Shown in pieces: positions 8,301 to 18,288 of a stretch of 64,000 nucleotides of DNA (positions are counted from its first letter, which is position 1; each line of letters begins with the position of its first letter). This DNA comes from Pseudomonas canadensis. Lineage in GTDB: Bacteria > Pseudomonadota > Gammaproteobacteria > Pseudomonadales > Pseudomonadaceae. A program made the position numbers and the translations under genes. The notes under the pieces are model-generated. The model was given only the letters and a program-made list of their open reading frames with translations, did no database searches and had not been told where the DNA came from. The stretch lies in the NCBI RefSeq assembly GCF_000503215.1, contig NZ_AYTD01000013.1:186001-250000 (forward strand), given 5' to 3'.

Positions 8301-11054
8301 GTGCTGACAAGAATGGGGATAAAAGGCCGCGTACTGTTGCTGACCTTATTACCGACCAGCCTGATGGCCTCGTTGCTGGGCGGTTATTTCACCTGGATGC
8401 AGCTCTCGGAACTGCAGACCCAATTGCTGCAACGCGGCGAAATGATCGCCGAACAGTTGGCGCCCCTGGTCGCGCCCGCCCTCAGTGCGCGCAACACCGA
8501 TTTGCTCGAGCGCATCGCCACTCAATCCCTGGAACAGCCGGACGTGCGTGCCGTGTCTTTCCTCAGCCCGGATCGCGCGCCCCTCGCCCACGCCGGCCCG
8601 ACCATGCTCAACCAGCCGCCGGTCGGTAACAGCTCCCATTTATTGCAGCGCACCGGCAATGACGCCACCCGCTATTTGCTGCCGGTGTTTGGCCGTCACC
8701 GCAACCTCGCCGGCGAACTGATCCCGGATGAAGCCGACCGCCTGCTGGGTTGGGTCGAGGTGGAACTGTCCCACAACGGTATGTTGCTGCGTGGCTACCG
8801 CAGCCTGTTCGCCAGCTTGTTGCTGATCGCCATCGGCCTGATCTGCACCGCGGCGCTGGCACTGCGCATCAGCCGCACCATCAACTCGCCCATCGGCCAG
8901 ATCAAGCAAGCCGTGGCCCAACTCAAGGACGGCAACCTGGAAACCCGTTTGCCGCCCTTGGGCAGCCAGGAACTGGACCAACTCGCCTCGGGCATCAACC
9001 GCATGGCCGAGACCTTGCAGAACGCCCAGGAAGAACTGCAACACAGCATCGACCAAGCCACCGAAGACGTGCGCCAGAACCTGGAAACCATCGAGATCCA
9101 GAACATCGAGCTGGACCTGGCGCGCAAGGAGGCCCTGGAGGCCAGCCGCATCAAGTCGGAGTTCCTGGCCAACATGAGCCATGAAATCCGCACCCCGCTC
9201 AACGGCATTCTCGGTTTTACCCATTTGCTGCAAAAAAGCGAGCTGACCCCGCGCCAGCTCGACTACTTGGGCACCATCGAAAAGTCCGCCGACAACCTGC
9301 TGGGCATCATCAACGAGATCCTCGACTTCTCGAAAATCGAGGCCGGCAAACTGGTGCTCGACAGCATCCCGTTCAACCTGCGCGACTTGCTGCAAGACAC
9401 CCTGACCATCCTCGCCCCCGCCGCCCATGCCAAACAGCTGGAACTGGTGAGCCTGGTGTACCGCGACACGCCACTGGCGCTGGTGGGTGATCCGTTGCGC
9501 CTCAAGCAGATCCTTACCAACCTGATCAGCAACGCGATCAAGTTCACCCGCGAAGGCACCATTGTCGCCCGGGCGATGATCGAGGACGAGCAGGAAGACA
9601 GCGTGCAATTGCGCATCAGCGTGCAGGACACCGGCATCGGCCTGTCCAGCCAGGACGTGCGCGCGCTGTTCCAGGCCTTCAGCCAGGCCGACAACTCGCT
9701 GTCGCGCCAACCCGGCGGCACGGGGTTGGGGCTGGTGATTTCCAAGCGCCTGATCGAACAGATGGGCGGTGAAATCGGCGTCGACAGCACGCCAGGCGAA
9801 GGCTCGGAATTCTGGATCAGCCTGAACCTGCCCAAGACCCGTGACGATGTCGAAGACCTGCCTTCCGCGCCGCTGCTGGGCCATCGCGTGGCGGTGCTGG
9901 AAAACCACGAATTGGCACGCCAGGCGCTGCAACATCAACTGGAAGACTGCGGCCTGGAAGTCACGCCGTTCAATAGCCTGGAAAGCCTGACCAACGGCAT
10001 TACCAGCGCCCATCAGACTGAGCAGGCCATTGACCTTGCGGTGCTCGGCGTGACCGCCAATGACATTCCGCCCGAGCGCCTCAACCAGCATCTATGGGAC
10101 CTCGAACATTTGGGCTGCAAAGTGCTGGTGCTGTGCCCGACCACCGAACAGATGCTGTTCAACCAATCCGTGCCCAATCCCAACAGCCAATTGCAGGCCA
10201 AACCGGCGTGCACACGCAAGCTGCGTCGCGCGCTGTCCGACCTGATCAGCCCGCGCCCTTCGCGCAGCGAACCGGGCGAGCCGTTGTCCAGCCGCGCGCC
10301 GCGTGTGCTGTGCGTGGACGACAACCCGGCGAACTTGCTACTGGTACAGACCCTGCTGGAAGACATGGGCGCACGGGTGCGCGCCGTGGAAAGCGGGTAT
10401 GCCGCCATCGACGCGGTGAAACAGGACACCTTCGACCTCGTGCTGATGGACGTGCAAATGCCCGGCATGGACGGCCGCCAGAGCACCGAAGCGATCCGCC
10501 AGTGGGAAAGCGAGCGCAGCGGCACGCCATTGCCGGTGGTCGCTCTCACCGCCCACGCAATGGCCAACGAAAAACGCGCCTTGCTGCAAAGCGGCATGGA
10601 CGATTACCTGACCAAACCCATCAGCGAGCGGCAACTGGCCCAAGTCGTGTTGAAGTGGACCGGCCTGGCGCTGCGTAATCAAGGCCCGGAACGTGCAACG
10701 GATGGCCTCGGCCCCGGCGTACAAGTGCCCGTACTGGACCATGAAGAGGGCCTGCGCCTGGCCGCCGGCAAGGCTGATCTGGCGGCGGACATGCTCGCCA
10801 TGTTGCTCGCCTCCCTGGAGGCCGACCGACTCGCCATCACCCTTGCCCGTGACGCCAATGACAACAACGCCCTGATCGAACGCGTGCACCGCCTGCACGG
10901 CGCCACCCGTTACTGCGGCGTACCGCAGTTGCGGGCTGCGTGCCACCGCGCCGAAACCCTGCTCAAGCAGGACGACGCCAAGGCCCAGCATGCGTTGGAC
11001 GAACTGGACATGGCCATTGCCCGACTCGCCAGTGAAGCGCGGGTCAACGCCTGA
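8301..11054 (+). CDS. gacS: Hybrid sensor kinase GacS (BarA homologue)
   Basis: The 917-aa sensor of the GacS/GacA system controls secondary metabolism, biofilm and virulence traits through Rsm small RNAs. The start is GTG at 8301, preceded by AGGAGAG. Visible modules are an N-terminal helix (about 10-30), a periplasmic loop, a second helix (about 165-188) followed by HAMP, and HisKA with [12 protein letters not shown] (His294). A catalytic ATPase domain ([13 protein letters not shown]) follows, then a receiver with [12 protein letters not shown] (Asp717) and an HPt domain with [14 protein letters not shown] (His863). All three phosphorelay residues are intact, so the gene appears functional. 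A REP hairpin follows the stop. Confidence 0.98.
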   Translation: MLTRMGIKGRVLLLTLLPTSLMASLLGGYFTWMQLSELQTQLLQRGEMIAEQLAPLVAPALSARNTDLLERIATQSLEQPDVRAVSFLSPDRAPLAHAGPTMLNQPPVGNSSHLLQRTGNDATRYLLPVFGRHRNLAGELIPDEADRLLGWVEVELSHNGMLLRGYRSLFASLLLIAIGLICTAALALRISRTINSPIGQIKQAVAQLKDGNLETRLPPLGSQELDQLASGINRMAETLQNAQEELQHSIDQATEDVRQNLETIEIQNIELDLARKEALEASRIKSEFLANMSHEIRTPLNGILGFTHLLQKSELTPRQLDYLGTIEKSADNLLGIINEILDFSKIEAGKLVLDSIPFNLRDLLQDTLTILAPAAHAKQLELVSLVYRDTPLALVGDPLRLKQILTNLISNAIKFTREGTIVARAMIEDEQEDSVQLRISVQDTGIGLSSQDVRALFQAFSQADNSLSRQPGGTGLGLVISKRLIEQMGGEIGVDSTPGEGSEFWISLNLPKTRDDVEDLPSAPLLGHRVAVLENHELARQALQHQLEDCGLEVTPFNSLESLTNGITSAHQTEQAIDLAVLGVTANDIPPERLNQHLWDLEHLGCKVLVLCPTTEQMLFNQSVPNPNSQLQAKPACTRKLRRALSDLISPRPSRSEPGEPLSSRAPRVLCVDDNPANLLLVQTLLEDMGARVRAVESGYAAIDAVKQDTFDLVLMDVQMPGMDGRQSTEAIRQWESERSGTPLPVVALTAHAMANEKRALLQSGMDDYLTKPISERQLAQVVLKWTGLALRNQGPERATDGLGPGVQVPVLDHEEGLRLAAGKADLAADMLAMLLASLEADRLAITLARDANDNNALIERVHRLHGATRYCGVPQLRAACHRAETLLKQDDAKAQHALDELDMAIARLASEARVNA

Positions 11055-11067
11055 CTTTTTACAGGAA

Positions 11068-11129
11068 CAGGCTTTTGTGGTGAGCGAGCTTGCCTCGCGC
11101 GGGGCAAGCCCGCTCACCACAAAAGCCTG
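11068..11129. repeat. REP hairpin, family C (GTGGTGAGCGGGCTTGCC type)
   Basis: Long inverted repeat between gacS and ldhA, beginning CAGGCTTTTGTGGTGAGCG and closing with its complement, with one mismatch and a loop of about 6 nt. The same family C core recurs at 23.05-23.19 kb. It begins 14 bp after the gacS stop and may act as a transcript-stabilising or weak terminating hairpin. Confidence 0.8.
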
Positions 11130-11161
11130 CTCATTCATTTGTAATTGCAGGGAGCTTTTCC

Positions 11162-12151
11162 ATGCGCGTCATTCTTTTCAGCAGCCAGACCTACGACCGC
11201 GACAGTTTTCTCGGCGAACCCCTGCCGCCCGGCCTGGAACTGCAGTTCCAGCCCGCCCGCCTCAACCTCGACACCGCGGCCCTTGCCGAGCATCACGACG
11301 TGGTCTGCGCCTTTATCAACGACGACCTCAGCGCCCCGGTCCTGGAGCACCTGGCCAAGGGCGGCACGCGGTTGATCGCGCTGCGTTCGGCGGGCTACAA
11401 CCATGTGGACCTGGCCGCCGCCAAGCGCCTGGGCCTGACCATCGTGCGCGTGCCGGCGTATTCGCCCCATGCGGTGGCCGAGCATGCGGTCGCGCTGATC
11501 CTCGCCCTCAACCGTCGCCTGCACCGCGCCTATAACCGCACCCGCGACGGTGATTTCAGCCTGCACGGCCTCACCGGTTTCGACCTGGTGGGCAAGACCG
11601 TCGGCGTGGTCGGCACCGGGCAGATCGGTGCCACCTTCGCCAAGATCATGGCCGGCTTCGGTTGCCAGTTACTCGCCTACGACCCCTTCCCCAACCCGCA
11701 AGTGCAGGCCCTGGGCGCGCGCTACGTGAGCCTGCCCGAACTGCTGGACCAGGCGCAGATCATCAGCCTGCATTGCCCGCTGACGGCCGACAGCAAGCAC
11801 TTGATCAATGCCCGTTCCCTGGCGCAGATGCAGCCAGGCGCGATGCTGATCAACACCGGTCGCGGCGGTCTGGTGGACACCCCGGCGCTGATCGAAGCGC
11901 TCAAGGACGGTCAGCTCGGCTACTTGGGGCTGGATGTGTATGAAGAAGAAGCCCAGCTGTTCTTCGAAGACCGCTCCGACCTGCCCCTACAGGACGACGT
12001 CCTCGCGCGCCTGCTGACCTTCCCCAACGTGATCATCACCGCCCACCAGGCGTTTCTCACCCGCGAAGCCCTGGCGGCCATCGCCGGCACCACCTTGGCC
12101 AACATCGCGGCCTGGGCCGACGGCCAGGCGCGGAACCTTGTCGAAGGATGA
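11162..12151 (+). CDS. ldhA: D-lactate dehydrogenase (2-hydroxyacid dehydrogenase family)
   Basis: A 329-aa NAD-dependent fermentative D-lactate dehydrogenase interconverting pyruvate and D-lactate. I use ATG 11162 (MRVILFSSQTYDRDSF) with GCAGGGAGC upstream; the open frame runs further 5' but through the REP. The Rossmann motif is VGVVGTGQIGATFAKIM (about residues 148-164). The family signatures LHCPLTADSKHLINA and MLINTGRGGLVDT, the catalytic Arg of LRSAGYNHVD and the C-terminal ITAHQAFLT histidine are all present. The gacS-ldhA adjacency is shared with P. aeruginosa, as I recall. Confidence 0.95.
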   Translation: MRVILFSSQTYDRDSFLGEPLPPGLELQFQPARLNLDTAALAEHHDVVCAFINDDLSAPVLEHLAKGGTRLIALRSAGYNHVDLAAAKRLGLTIVRVPAYSPHAVAEHAVALILALNRRLHRAYNRTRDGDFSLHGLTGFDLVGKTVGVVGTGQIGATFAKIMAGFGCQLLAYDPFPNPQVQALGARYVSLPELLDQAQIISLHCPLTADSKHLINARSLAQMQPGAMLINTGRGGLVDTPALIEALKDGQLGYLGLDVYEEEAQLFFEDRSDLPLQDDVLARLLTFPNVIITAHQAFLTREALAAIAGTTLANIAAWADGQARNLVEG

Positions 12152-12222
12152 TCAGCGGTCACATACCAGGCTCATGATGAGCCAGCACCCGTGATAGGAT
12201 GCCGCGCCTATTTGGAGGATCC

Positions 12223-12663
12223 ATGGCCGAACACGATTTCCGCTTCAGTTTGCTGAGCCCGCAACACACCCTGATCGAATGCCGCGCCCTGGTGCCGGGC
12301 CGTTACCAGGTCACCGGCAACGGTGGTTCGATCAAGCATGGCGACGTGTTGATCGTCTCCCTGCGCGGCAGTAAAACCCTGTCGATGCGCCTCACCGTCG
12401 AAGGTGATGCGCGCTACTCCATCCGCCCGGCGGGCCAGTGGGTCGCCATGGCCCAGGGGCCGAAATTCGGCGAGTTGGAGATTCACACCTGGAAGGTCAA
12501 CTGCGACAGCTGCGATGCGGTGTTGGAGTTCGAATTTGCGGTGGAAACCAAGCTGACCAAAGCGCCGCTGCAACCCGCCGCCAATGCACGCATTGCCGAA
12601 TTGGGCTGGGCCAGCGAGGGCGACAAGCACCGCTGCCCGAAATGCCAAAAGGCCGCGCAATGA
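12223..12663 (+). CDS. Uncharacterised small protein with a CxxC...CxxC zinc-ribbon-like C-terminus
   Basis: A 146-aa cytoplasmic-looking protein, not recognised as a named family. The start is ATG 12223 (MAEHDFRFSLLSP), chosen because of TTGGAGG 8 nt upstream. The body is beta-rich, with a G/S segment (NGGSIKHGDVLIVSLRGSKT). Two cysteine pairs lie at residues 94/97 (NCDSCD) and 138/141 (RCPKCQ), spaced to form a four-cysteine metal site. It overlaps the following lipoprotein gene by 4 nt (ATGA), so the two are co-translated. No function is proposed. Confidence 0.8.
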   Translation: MAEHDFRFSLLSPQHTLIECRALVPGRYQVTGNGGSIKHGDVLIVSLRGSKTLSMRLTVEGDARYSIRPAGQWVAMAQGPKFGELEIHTWKVNCDSCDAVLEFEFAVETKLTKAPLQPAANARIAELGWASEGDKHRCPKCQKAAQ

Positions 12664-13064
12664 AAGGCCTGCTTCTGCTCGCCGCCGTCGGAGCGGCCCT
12701 GGCGGGCTGCGCCGGGGATGCAGTCAAGCTCAAGCAGGATCACAGCTACGTGGTCGAATGGATTGGTGAACGGCCGCTGATGGACTACGCGCACCTGACC
12801 GTCACCCTCGGCGCCGATGGCCGTGCCTACGGCAACGGCGGCTGCAACCACTGGTTCGCGCCCTACACCGTCGACGGCGAAAAGCTCAGCTTCGGCCAGA
12901 TCGGCAGCACCCGTAAACTCTGCGCCGAGGCCTTGATGGAGCAGGAACACCGCTTCTTCCAGGCCCTGCAAGGGGTGCAGCGCTGGGACATCTCGCCGAT
13001 CGAACAGACGCGGTTCTGGCCGGCCGAAGGCAAGCCGATTCGTCTGTGGCTGGAAGAAGGCTAA
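12660..13064 (+). CDS. META domain lipoprotein (HslJ-like)
   Basis: A 134-aa protein with a lipoprotein signal peptide, the lipobox ALAG|C giving Cys17. The mature part matches the META/HslJ pattern: VEWIGERPL, then TLGADGRAYGNGGCNHWFAPY, and a second motif around IGSTRKLCAEALMEQEHRFFQAL. HslJ-type proteins are small envelope proteins linked to heat or novobiocin stress in E. coli; the mechanism is unclear. It overlaps the upstream zinc-ribbon-like gene by 4 nt. The absence of Lys after the Cys does not allow me to fix inner or outer membrane sorting. Confidence 0.82.
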   Translation: MKGLLLLAAVGAALAGCAGDAVKLKQDHSYVVEWIGERPLMDYAHLTVTLGADGRAYGNGGCNHWFAPYTVDGEKLSFGQIGSTRKLCAEALMEQEHRFFQALQGVQRWDISPIEQTRFWPAEGKPIRLWLEEG

Positions 13065-13083
13065 CCCTAGCCTTTCACGATCA

Positions 13084-13117
13084 AAATGTGGGAGCGGGCT
13101 TGCTCGCTCCCACATTT
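13084..13117. repeat. Short REP-derived hairpin (family A), possible bidirectional terminator
   Basis: AAATGTGGGAGCG, a short loop, then CGCTCCCACATTT. It is a compact hairpin made from a single REP core rather than a spaced pair. It lies between the convergent META lipoprotein and TlpA-like genes. The A-rich left flank and T-rich right flank are compatible with termination in both directions. Confidence 0.7.
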
Positions 13118-13133
13118 GTTTTGAGTGGCTGCT

Positions 13134-13595
13134 TTACCCGCGCAAGGCCTTGAGTTTTGCCAATACGCCTTCCGCCGTTTGCTCACCCATCAACGTCTCA
13201 CGCACCTTGCCCTTGTCATCGATGATGTAGGTCACCGGCAACGCTTCGCTGCGCGGGATATCGAAGATCTCTTCCGGATTCTGCGCCAGCACCGTGAACT
13301 TGATGCCCAGCTTGTCGCTGGCGGCTTTCAGCTCTTCGCCCTGCACGTTGTCGAAGTTGACCCCGAATACGCCCACGTTCTGCGCCTTCAGTTGCTCGGC
13401 CAAGGCATTGAGCTCGGGGATTTCCGTGCGGCACGGACCACACCATTCGGCCCAGTAGTTGACCACCAGCCACTGCTTGTCCAAGCGTTCGGAAGCCACC
13501 TTCTTGCCATATTGGTCAACGCCGTAATCGTTACCGCAGCCGCTGAGCAGCAGGGTTGTGATGATCGCCAATGCACCGATCAGTCGCCTTGTCAT
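13134..13595 (-). CDS. TlpA-like thioredoxin-fold lipoprotein
   Basis: A 153-aa periplasm-facing thiol-disulfide protein with lipobox LLSG|C at residues 17-20. The thioredoxin fold has the active site YWAEWCGPCRTEIPEL (WCGPC at about residues 51-55) and the cis-proline segment ALPVTYIIDDKG. Members of this family reduce disulfides, often for cytochrome c maturation or periplasmic repair; the partner is not evident here. It is divergent from arsC across 115 bp. Confidence 0.9.
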   Translation of the reverse strand: MTRRLIGALAIITTLLLSGCGNDYGVDQYGKKVASERLDKQWLVVNYWAEWCGPCRTEIPELNALAEQLKAQNVGVFGVNFDNVQGEELKAASDKLGIKFTVLAQNPEEIFDIPRSEALPVTYIIDDKGKVRETLMGEQTAEGVLAKLKALRG

Positions 13596-13710
13596 GGGGT
13601 AATCCTTCGCAAAAATGAACGTTGGCTGCGACCTATCGCCTCTTACGGTTTAAGGACAGGTCGCTGCGCGGGTAGAATACCCGCCACCTTACGCAAGATG
13701 CGACCCGCAC

Positions 13711-15075
<1,365 letters not shown>

Positions 15076-15083
15076 AAGTCAGT

Positions 15084-15150
15084 CTTCGCGAGCAAGCCCG
15101 CTCCCACACGGGGATGCGTTCCAAATGTGGGAGCGGGCTTGCTCGCGAAG
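15084..15150. repeat. REPIN (inverted REP pair), family A
   Basis: Two 25-bp perfectly complementary arms (CTTCGCGAGCAAGCCCGCTC... and its complement) separated by 17 bp, between the convergent DUF2069 and Tag-like genes. It has the typical Pseudomonas fluorescens-group REP core GTGGGAGCGGGCTTGCTCGCG. Confidence 0.9.
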
Positions 15151-15164
15151 GCATCACCCCGGTC

Positions 15165-15836
15165 TCAATGATTCACTGTGTAGGCCAGCATCATCGACAA
15201 CTGGCACATCGGCCGCCCACTCTCGGCGTGCCATTGGTTGAACGCGCCCTGCACCGTCGCCAAGTCGCGCAGGCTGGTCGGTGCCTTGTCGACGATCTTC
15301 TGCGCGTTCAACGCCGCCACCACGTCATAACTCGGCACAAAAGTGTCCTTGCCGACCATGCGCAAGAAGCGCGGTGCTGATAGCCCGCCGAGCTGATGTC
15401 CGTGCTTGCTCAGGTACTTCCATAGCCCGACGATATCAGTCACCGGCCAATCGGCGATAAACGCGCCGAAGCTGCCCTTCTCCTGCTCGATGTCGAGGAT
15501 CATCTGCGCATTGCGCGGCACGCTCTTGAGCTTGCCCAGGTGACGGATGATGCTGGTGTCCTGCATCAAGCGCTCCAGGTGCTCAGCGCCCATCAACACG
15601 ACTTTTTCCGGGTCGAAGCCGAAAAACACCTTTTCGAACGCTGGCCACTTGGCATCCACCACGCTGTGCTTCAAGCCCGCACGAAACACGCGCAGCGCCA
15701 GGGTCGACAGGTAGCGATCATCGCTGATCTTGCGCAGTTGCGCCGGGGTCTTGGCTACAGGCAGATGGGCTTCCAGCTCGGCTGCCGAACCGAAGCGGTT
15801 CAGACAGTATTCGTGAAGCCACTTGTAATCGCGCAT
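15165..15836 (-). CDS. Tag-like DNA-3-methyladenine glycosylase superfamily protein
   Basis: 223 aa, all-helical, resembling the methyladenine glycosylase I (Tag) family annotated in many pseudomonads. Recognisable pieces are SDDRYLSTLALRVFRAGLKHSVVDAKWPAFEKVF and the central DTSIIRHLGKLKSVPRNAQMI, which match the Tag core (ILSxxVFxAGLSWxxV; IIRNxxKIxxTxxNA). The usual zinc-binding snap residues of E. coli Tag (N-terminal Cys, C-terminal HxxxC) are not evident, so enzymatic activity is uncertain. It converges with the DUF2069 gene and lies upstream in a minus-strand pair with ttcA. Confidence 0.8.
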   Translation of the reverse strand: MRDYKWLHEYCLNRFGSAAELEAHLPVAKTPAQLRKISDDRYLSTLALRVFRAGLKHSVVDAKWPAFEKVFFGFDPEKVVLMGAEHLERLMQDTSIIRHLGKLKSVPRNAQMILDIEQEKGSFGAFIADWPVTDIVGLWKYLSKHGHQLGGLSAPRFLRMVGKDTFVPSYDVVAALNAQKIVDKAPTSLRDLATVQGAFNQWHAESGRPMCQLSMMLAYTVNH

Positions 15837-15903
15837 GCCCTCTCCTGGCAGTTGAATTGATAACGGCGCCCGCGAGCGCCGTGTGTCAGAGCATTGAAAT
15901 GGC

Positions 15904-16728
15904 TCAGAGGTTCACCACATTGACGAAGCGCGAGGCGGCGGTTTCATCAATTTTCAGGCTGGTGAAGTCGAACAGGTTGCGGTCAGCCAACTGCGACGGC
16001 TGCACATTCTGCAGGCTGCGGAAGATGCTTTCGGTGCGGCCTGGGGTCTTGCGCTCCCAGTCCACCAGCATTTCCTTGACCACCTGGCGCTGCAGGTTTT
16101 CCTGGGAGCCACACAGGTTGCACGGAATGATCGGGAATTGCTTGAAGTCGGAGTAGGCCTGGATGTCCTTCTCGTTGCAATACGCCAGCGGGCGGATCAC
16201 CACGTTACGCCCGTCATCGGCGCGCAGCTTGGGCGGCATGGCCTTGAGCGAGCCGTTGAAGAACATATTGAGGAAAAAGGTCTCAACGATATCGTCGCGG
16301 TGGTGACCCAGGGCCATCTTGGTCGCGCCGATTTCATCTGCGAAGGTGTACAGCGTGCCACGGCGCAGGCGCGAGCACAGCGAGCAGGTGGTCTTGCCTT
16401 CCGGAATCAGTTCCTTGACCACCGAGTAGGTGTCTTTCTCGACGATGTGGTACTCGACGCCCAACTCCTTGAGGTAGGCCGGCAGCACATGCTCAGGGAA
16501 GCCCGGTTGTTTCTGGTCCATGTTGACGGCAACGATCTCGAACCGGATCGGCGCGACCTTTTGCAGGTGCAGCAGCACGTCGAGCATTGTGTAACTGTCT
16601 TTGCCGCCGGAGAGGCAGACCATGACCTTGTCGCCGTCCTCGATCATGTTGAAATCGGCGACCGCTTCACCGGCCAGGCGACGCAGGCGTTTTTGCAGTT
16701 TGTTCTGGTTGACCGTAAGAGTGCCCAT
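15904..16728 (-). CDS. ttcA: tRNA 2-thiocytidine (s2C32) biosynthesis protein
   Basis: 274-aa Fe-S cluster-dependent enzyme that thiolates cytidine 32 of some tRNAs. The ATP-pyrophosphatase PP-loop is [13 protein letters not shown] (residues 38-50). The two CxxC pairs, CSLC (115-118) and CNLC in IIPCNLCGS, are those that hold the 4Fe-4S cluster. The length is standard. It is one of several tRNA sulfur-modification genes in this window (see tusDCBE and mnmA). Confidence 0.96.
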   Translation of the reverse strand: MGTLTVNQNKLQKRLRRLAGEAVADFNMIEDGDKVMVCLSGGKDSYTMLDVLLHLQKVAPIRFEIVAVNMDQKQPGFPEHVLPAYLKELGVEYHIVEKDTYSVVKELIPEGKTTCSLCSRLRRGTLYTFADEIGATKMALGHHRDDIVETFFLNMFFNGSLKAMPPKLRADDGRNVVIRPLAYCNEKDIQAYSDFKQFPIIPCNLCGSQENLQRQVVKEMLVDWERKTPGRTESIFRSLQNVQPSQLADRNLFDFTSLKIDETAASRFVNVVNL

Positions 16729-16990
16729 GGCGCTTGGATCCGCTAGAGGTGTGTGACGAAAAGCCGGGTATTTTACGCAAAAAAACCATCAAAAGGGCCA
16801 GCGGTAAAAGACCCCACCGCGATTAAGCCCAATGTTTACAGCGCAATTTGCTCTAAAGGCCCTACAGTTATTCCGGTCATCACTTCCTATACTGCGACTA
16901 GAGGTCGCACATCTATCCAGACCTTTGAGGCCATTTGGCCCGTGGGCGCTCCGATGGGGGGCGATGGTAATAACGACAGGAGTGACTGGC

Positions 16991-17593
16991 ATGATCCATC
17001 ACGTCGTGGGGCTGTTTACCCATCCCGACCAGGAATGGCGGGAAATCCGTGGCGATAAAGAAGAAAGCATCGGCCACATGTACCTCACTCACACCTTGAT
17101 TCTTGCGGCGATCCCTGCCGTTTCCGCCTTTATCGGCACCACCCAGGTCGGCTGGGTCATCGGCAATCGTGCGCCGGTGATGCTGACCCAGGAAAGCGCC
17201 TTGTGGATGACCATCATGTCCTACGCCGCCATGCTCGGTGGCGTGGCGGTGATGGGGGCGTTCATTCACTGGATGGCGCGCACCTACGACGCCAATCCCA
17301 GCATGGCACGCTGCGTGGCCTTTGCCACCTACACCGCTACGCCGCTGTTTATCGGTGGGCTGGCCGCACTCTATCCGCATATGTGGCTGGGCATGGTCGT
17401 GGGCACGGCGGCCATCTGCTACACGGTGTACTTGCTCTATGTGGGGCTGCCGACCTTCATGAACATCGACCCGGATGAAGGCTTCCTGTTTTCCAGCTCG
17501 GTTCTGGCCGTGGGCCTGGTGGTACTGGTGGCGATCATGGCGTTTACCGTGATCGTCTGGGGGCTGGGCGTGGGCCCGATCTACACCAACTGA
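16991..17593 (+). CDS. Yip1-family inner-membrane protein
   Basis: 200 aa from ATG 16991 (MIHHVVGLFTHPDQEWREI), supported by AGGAGTG 8 nt upstream; the frame is open well 5' of this. The N-terminal LFTHPDQEWREIR is characteristic of bacterial Yip1 domain proteins. Five hydrophobic helices follow. The function is not known. A hairpin at 17611-17634 follows the stop. Confidence 0.82.
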   Translation: MIHHVVGLFTHPDQEWREIRGDKEESIGHMYLTHTLILAAIPAVSAFIGTTQVGWVIGNRAPVMLTQESALWMTIMSYAAMLGGVAVMGAFIHWMARTYDANPSMARCVAFATYTATPLFIGGLAALYPHMWLGMVVGTAAICYTVYLLYVGLPTFMNIDPDEGFLFSSSVLAVGLVVLVAIMAFTVIVWGLGVGPIYTN

Positions 17594-17610
17594 CCGTTTA
17601 AAACCTTAGG

Positions 17611-17634
17611 CAAAGCCACCGCAAGGTGGCTTTG
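17611..17634 (+). terminator. Hairpin after the Yip1-like gene
   Basis: Perfect 10-bp stem CAAAGCCACC / GGTGGCTTTG with a GCAA loop, 18 bp after the stop. The T-run is short (TTTG), so termination may be partial. Confidence 0.6.
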
Positions 17635-17721
17635 TGCATCATGCATGACCATTCGGCGCCTGACAGATTCGGAAACACCCAGCTTTGCGGCATACTGGAC
17701 GTCTCTGGAGATATGTACAGC

Positions 17722-18216
17722 ATGCCCGAGCAACTCAATACCCGCGTCGAAGATTGTTTCCTACAAGCCGAATCCTTTTTCAAACGAAGCTTCAAACGCC
17801 CCCAGGTCAGCCTCAAGCTGCGGGGCCAGAAGGCCGGTGTCGCGCATTTGCACGAGAACCTGCTGCGTTTCAACCCACAGTTGTACCGTGAAAACAGCCA
17901 ACACTTCCTGAAACAGACCGTTGCCCATGAAGTGGCGCACCTGATTGCCCACCAATTATTTGGCGAACGCATCCAGCCCCATGGCGAGGAATGGCAATTG
18001 ATCATGCGCGGGGTTTACGAACTGCCGCCGGATCGTTGCCACACTTATGAAGTTAAGCGTCGCCAGGTGACTCGCTATATCTACCGATGCCCGTGTGCGG
18101 ACAGTGACTTTCCGTTCTCGTCACAACGCCATGGCATGGTGGCTCAGGGGCGGCGGTATTTGTGCAGGCGGTGCCGGCAGACCTTGGTGTTTACGGGGGA
18201 AACGCGGGTGGAGTGA
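17722..18216 (+). CDS. sprT: SprT family zinc metalloprotease-like protein
   Basis: 164 aa from ATG 17722 (MPEQLNTRVEDCFLQAESFF), chosen by family length. An in-frame ATG at 17713 lies only 2 nt after GGAG, so 17722 fits better. The HExxH motif is in KQTVAHEVAHLIAHQLFG (about residues 66-83), and a C-terminal zinc ribbon has YRCPC and LCRRCRQ. SprT resembles the eukaryotic SPRTN DNA-protein crosslink protease; bacterial function is little studied. A REPIN lies between it and the convergent CoA-transferase gene. Confidence 0.9.
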   Translation: MPEQLNTRVEDCFLQAESFFKRSFKRPQVSLKLRGQKAGVAHLHENLLRFNPQLYRENSQHFLKQTVAHEVAHLIAHQLFGERIQPHGEEWQLIMRGVYELPPDRCHTYEVKRRQVTRYIYRCPCADSDFPFSSQRHGMVAQGRRYLCRRCRQTLVFTGETRVE

Positions 18217-18224
18217 CCTCTTCC

Positions 18225-18288
18225 GTAGAAGCTGGCTTGCCGGCGATGGCGCCCTCAAGATCGCCATCGCCGGCAAGCCGGCTCCTAC
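18225..18288. repeat. REPIN, family B (GTAGGAGCCGGCTTGCCGGCGATGGC type)
   Basis: Two 26-bp arms beginning GTAGAAGCTGGCTTGCCGG and closing with GGCAAGCCGGCTCCTAC, loop 12 bp, one mismatch. The right end overlaps the last bases of the convergent CoA-transferase gene and contains its TAG stop (18285-18287). Confidence 0.88.
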
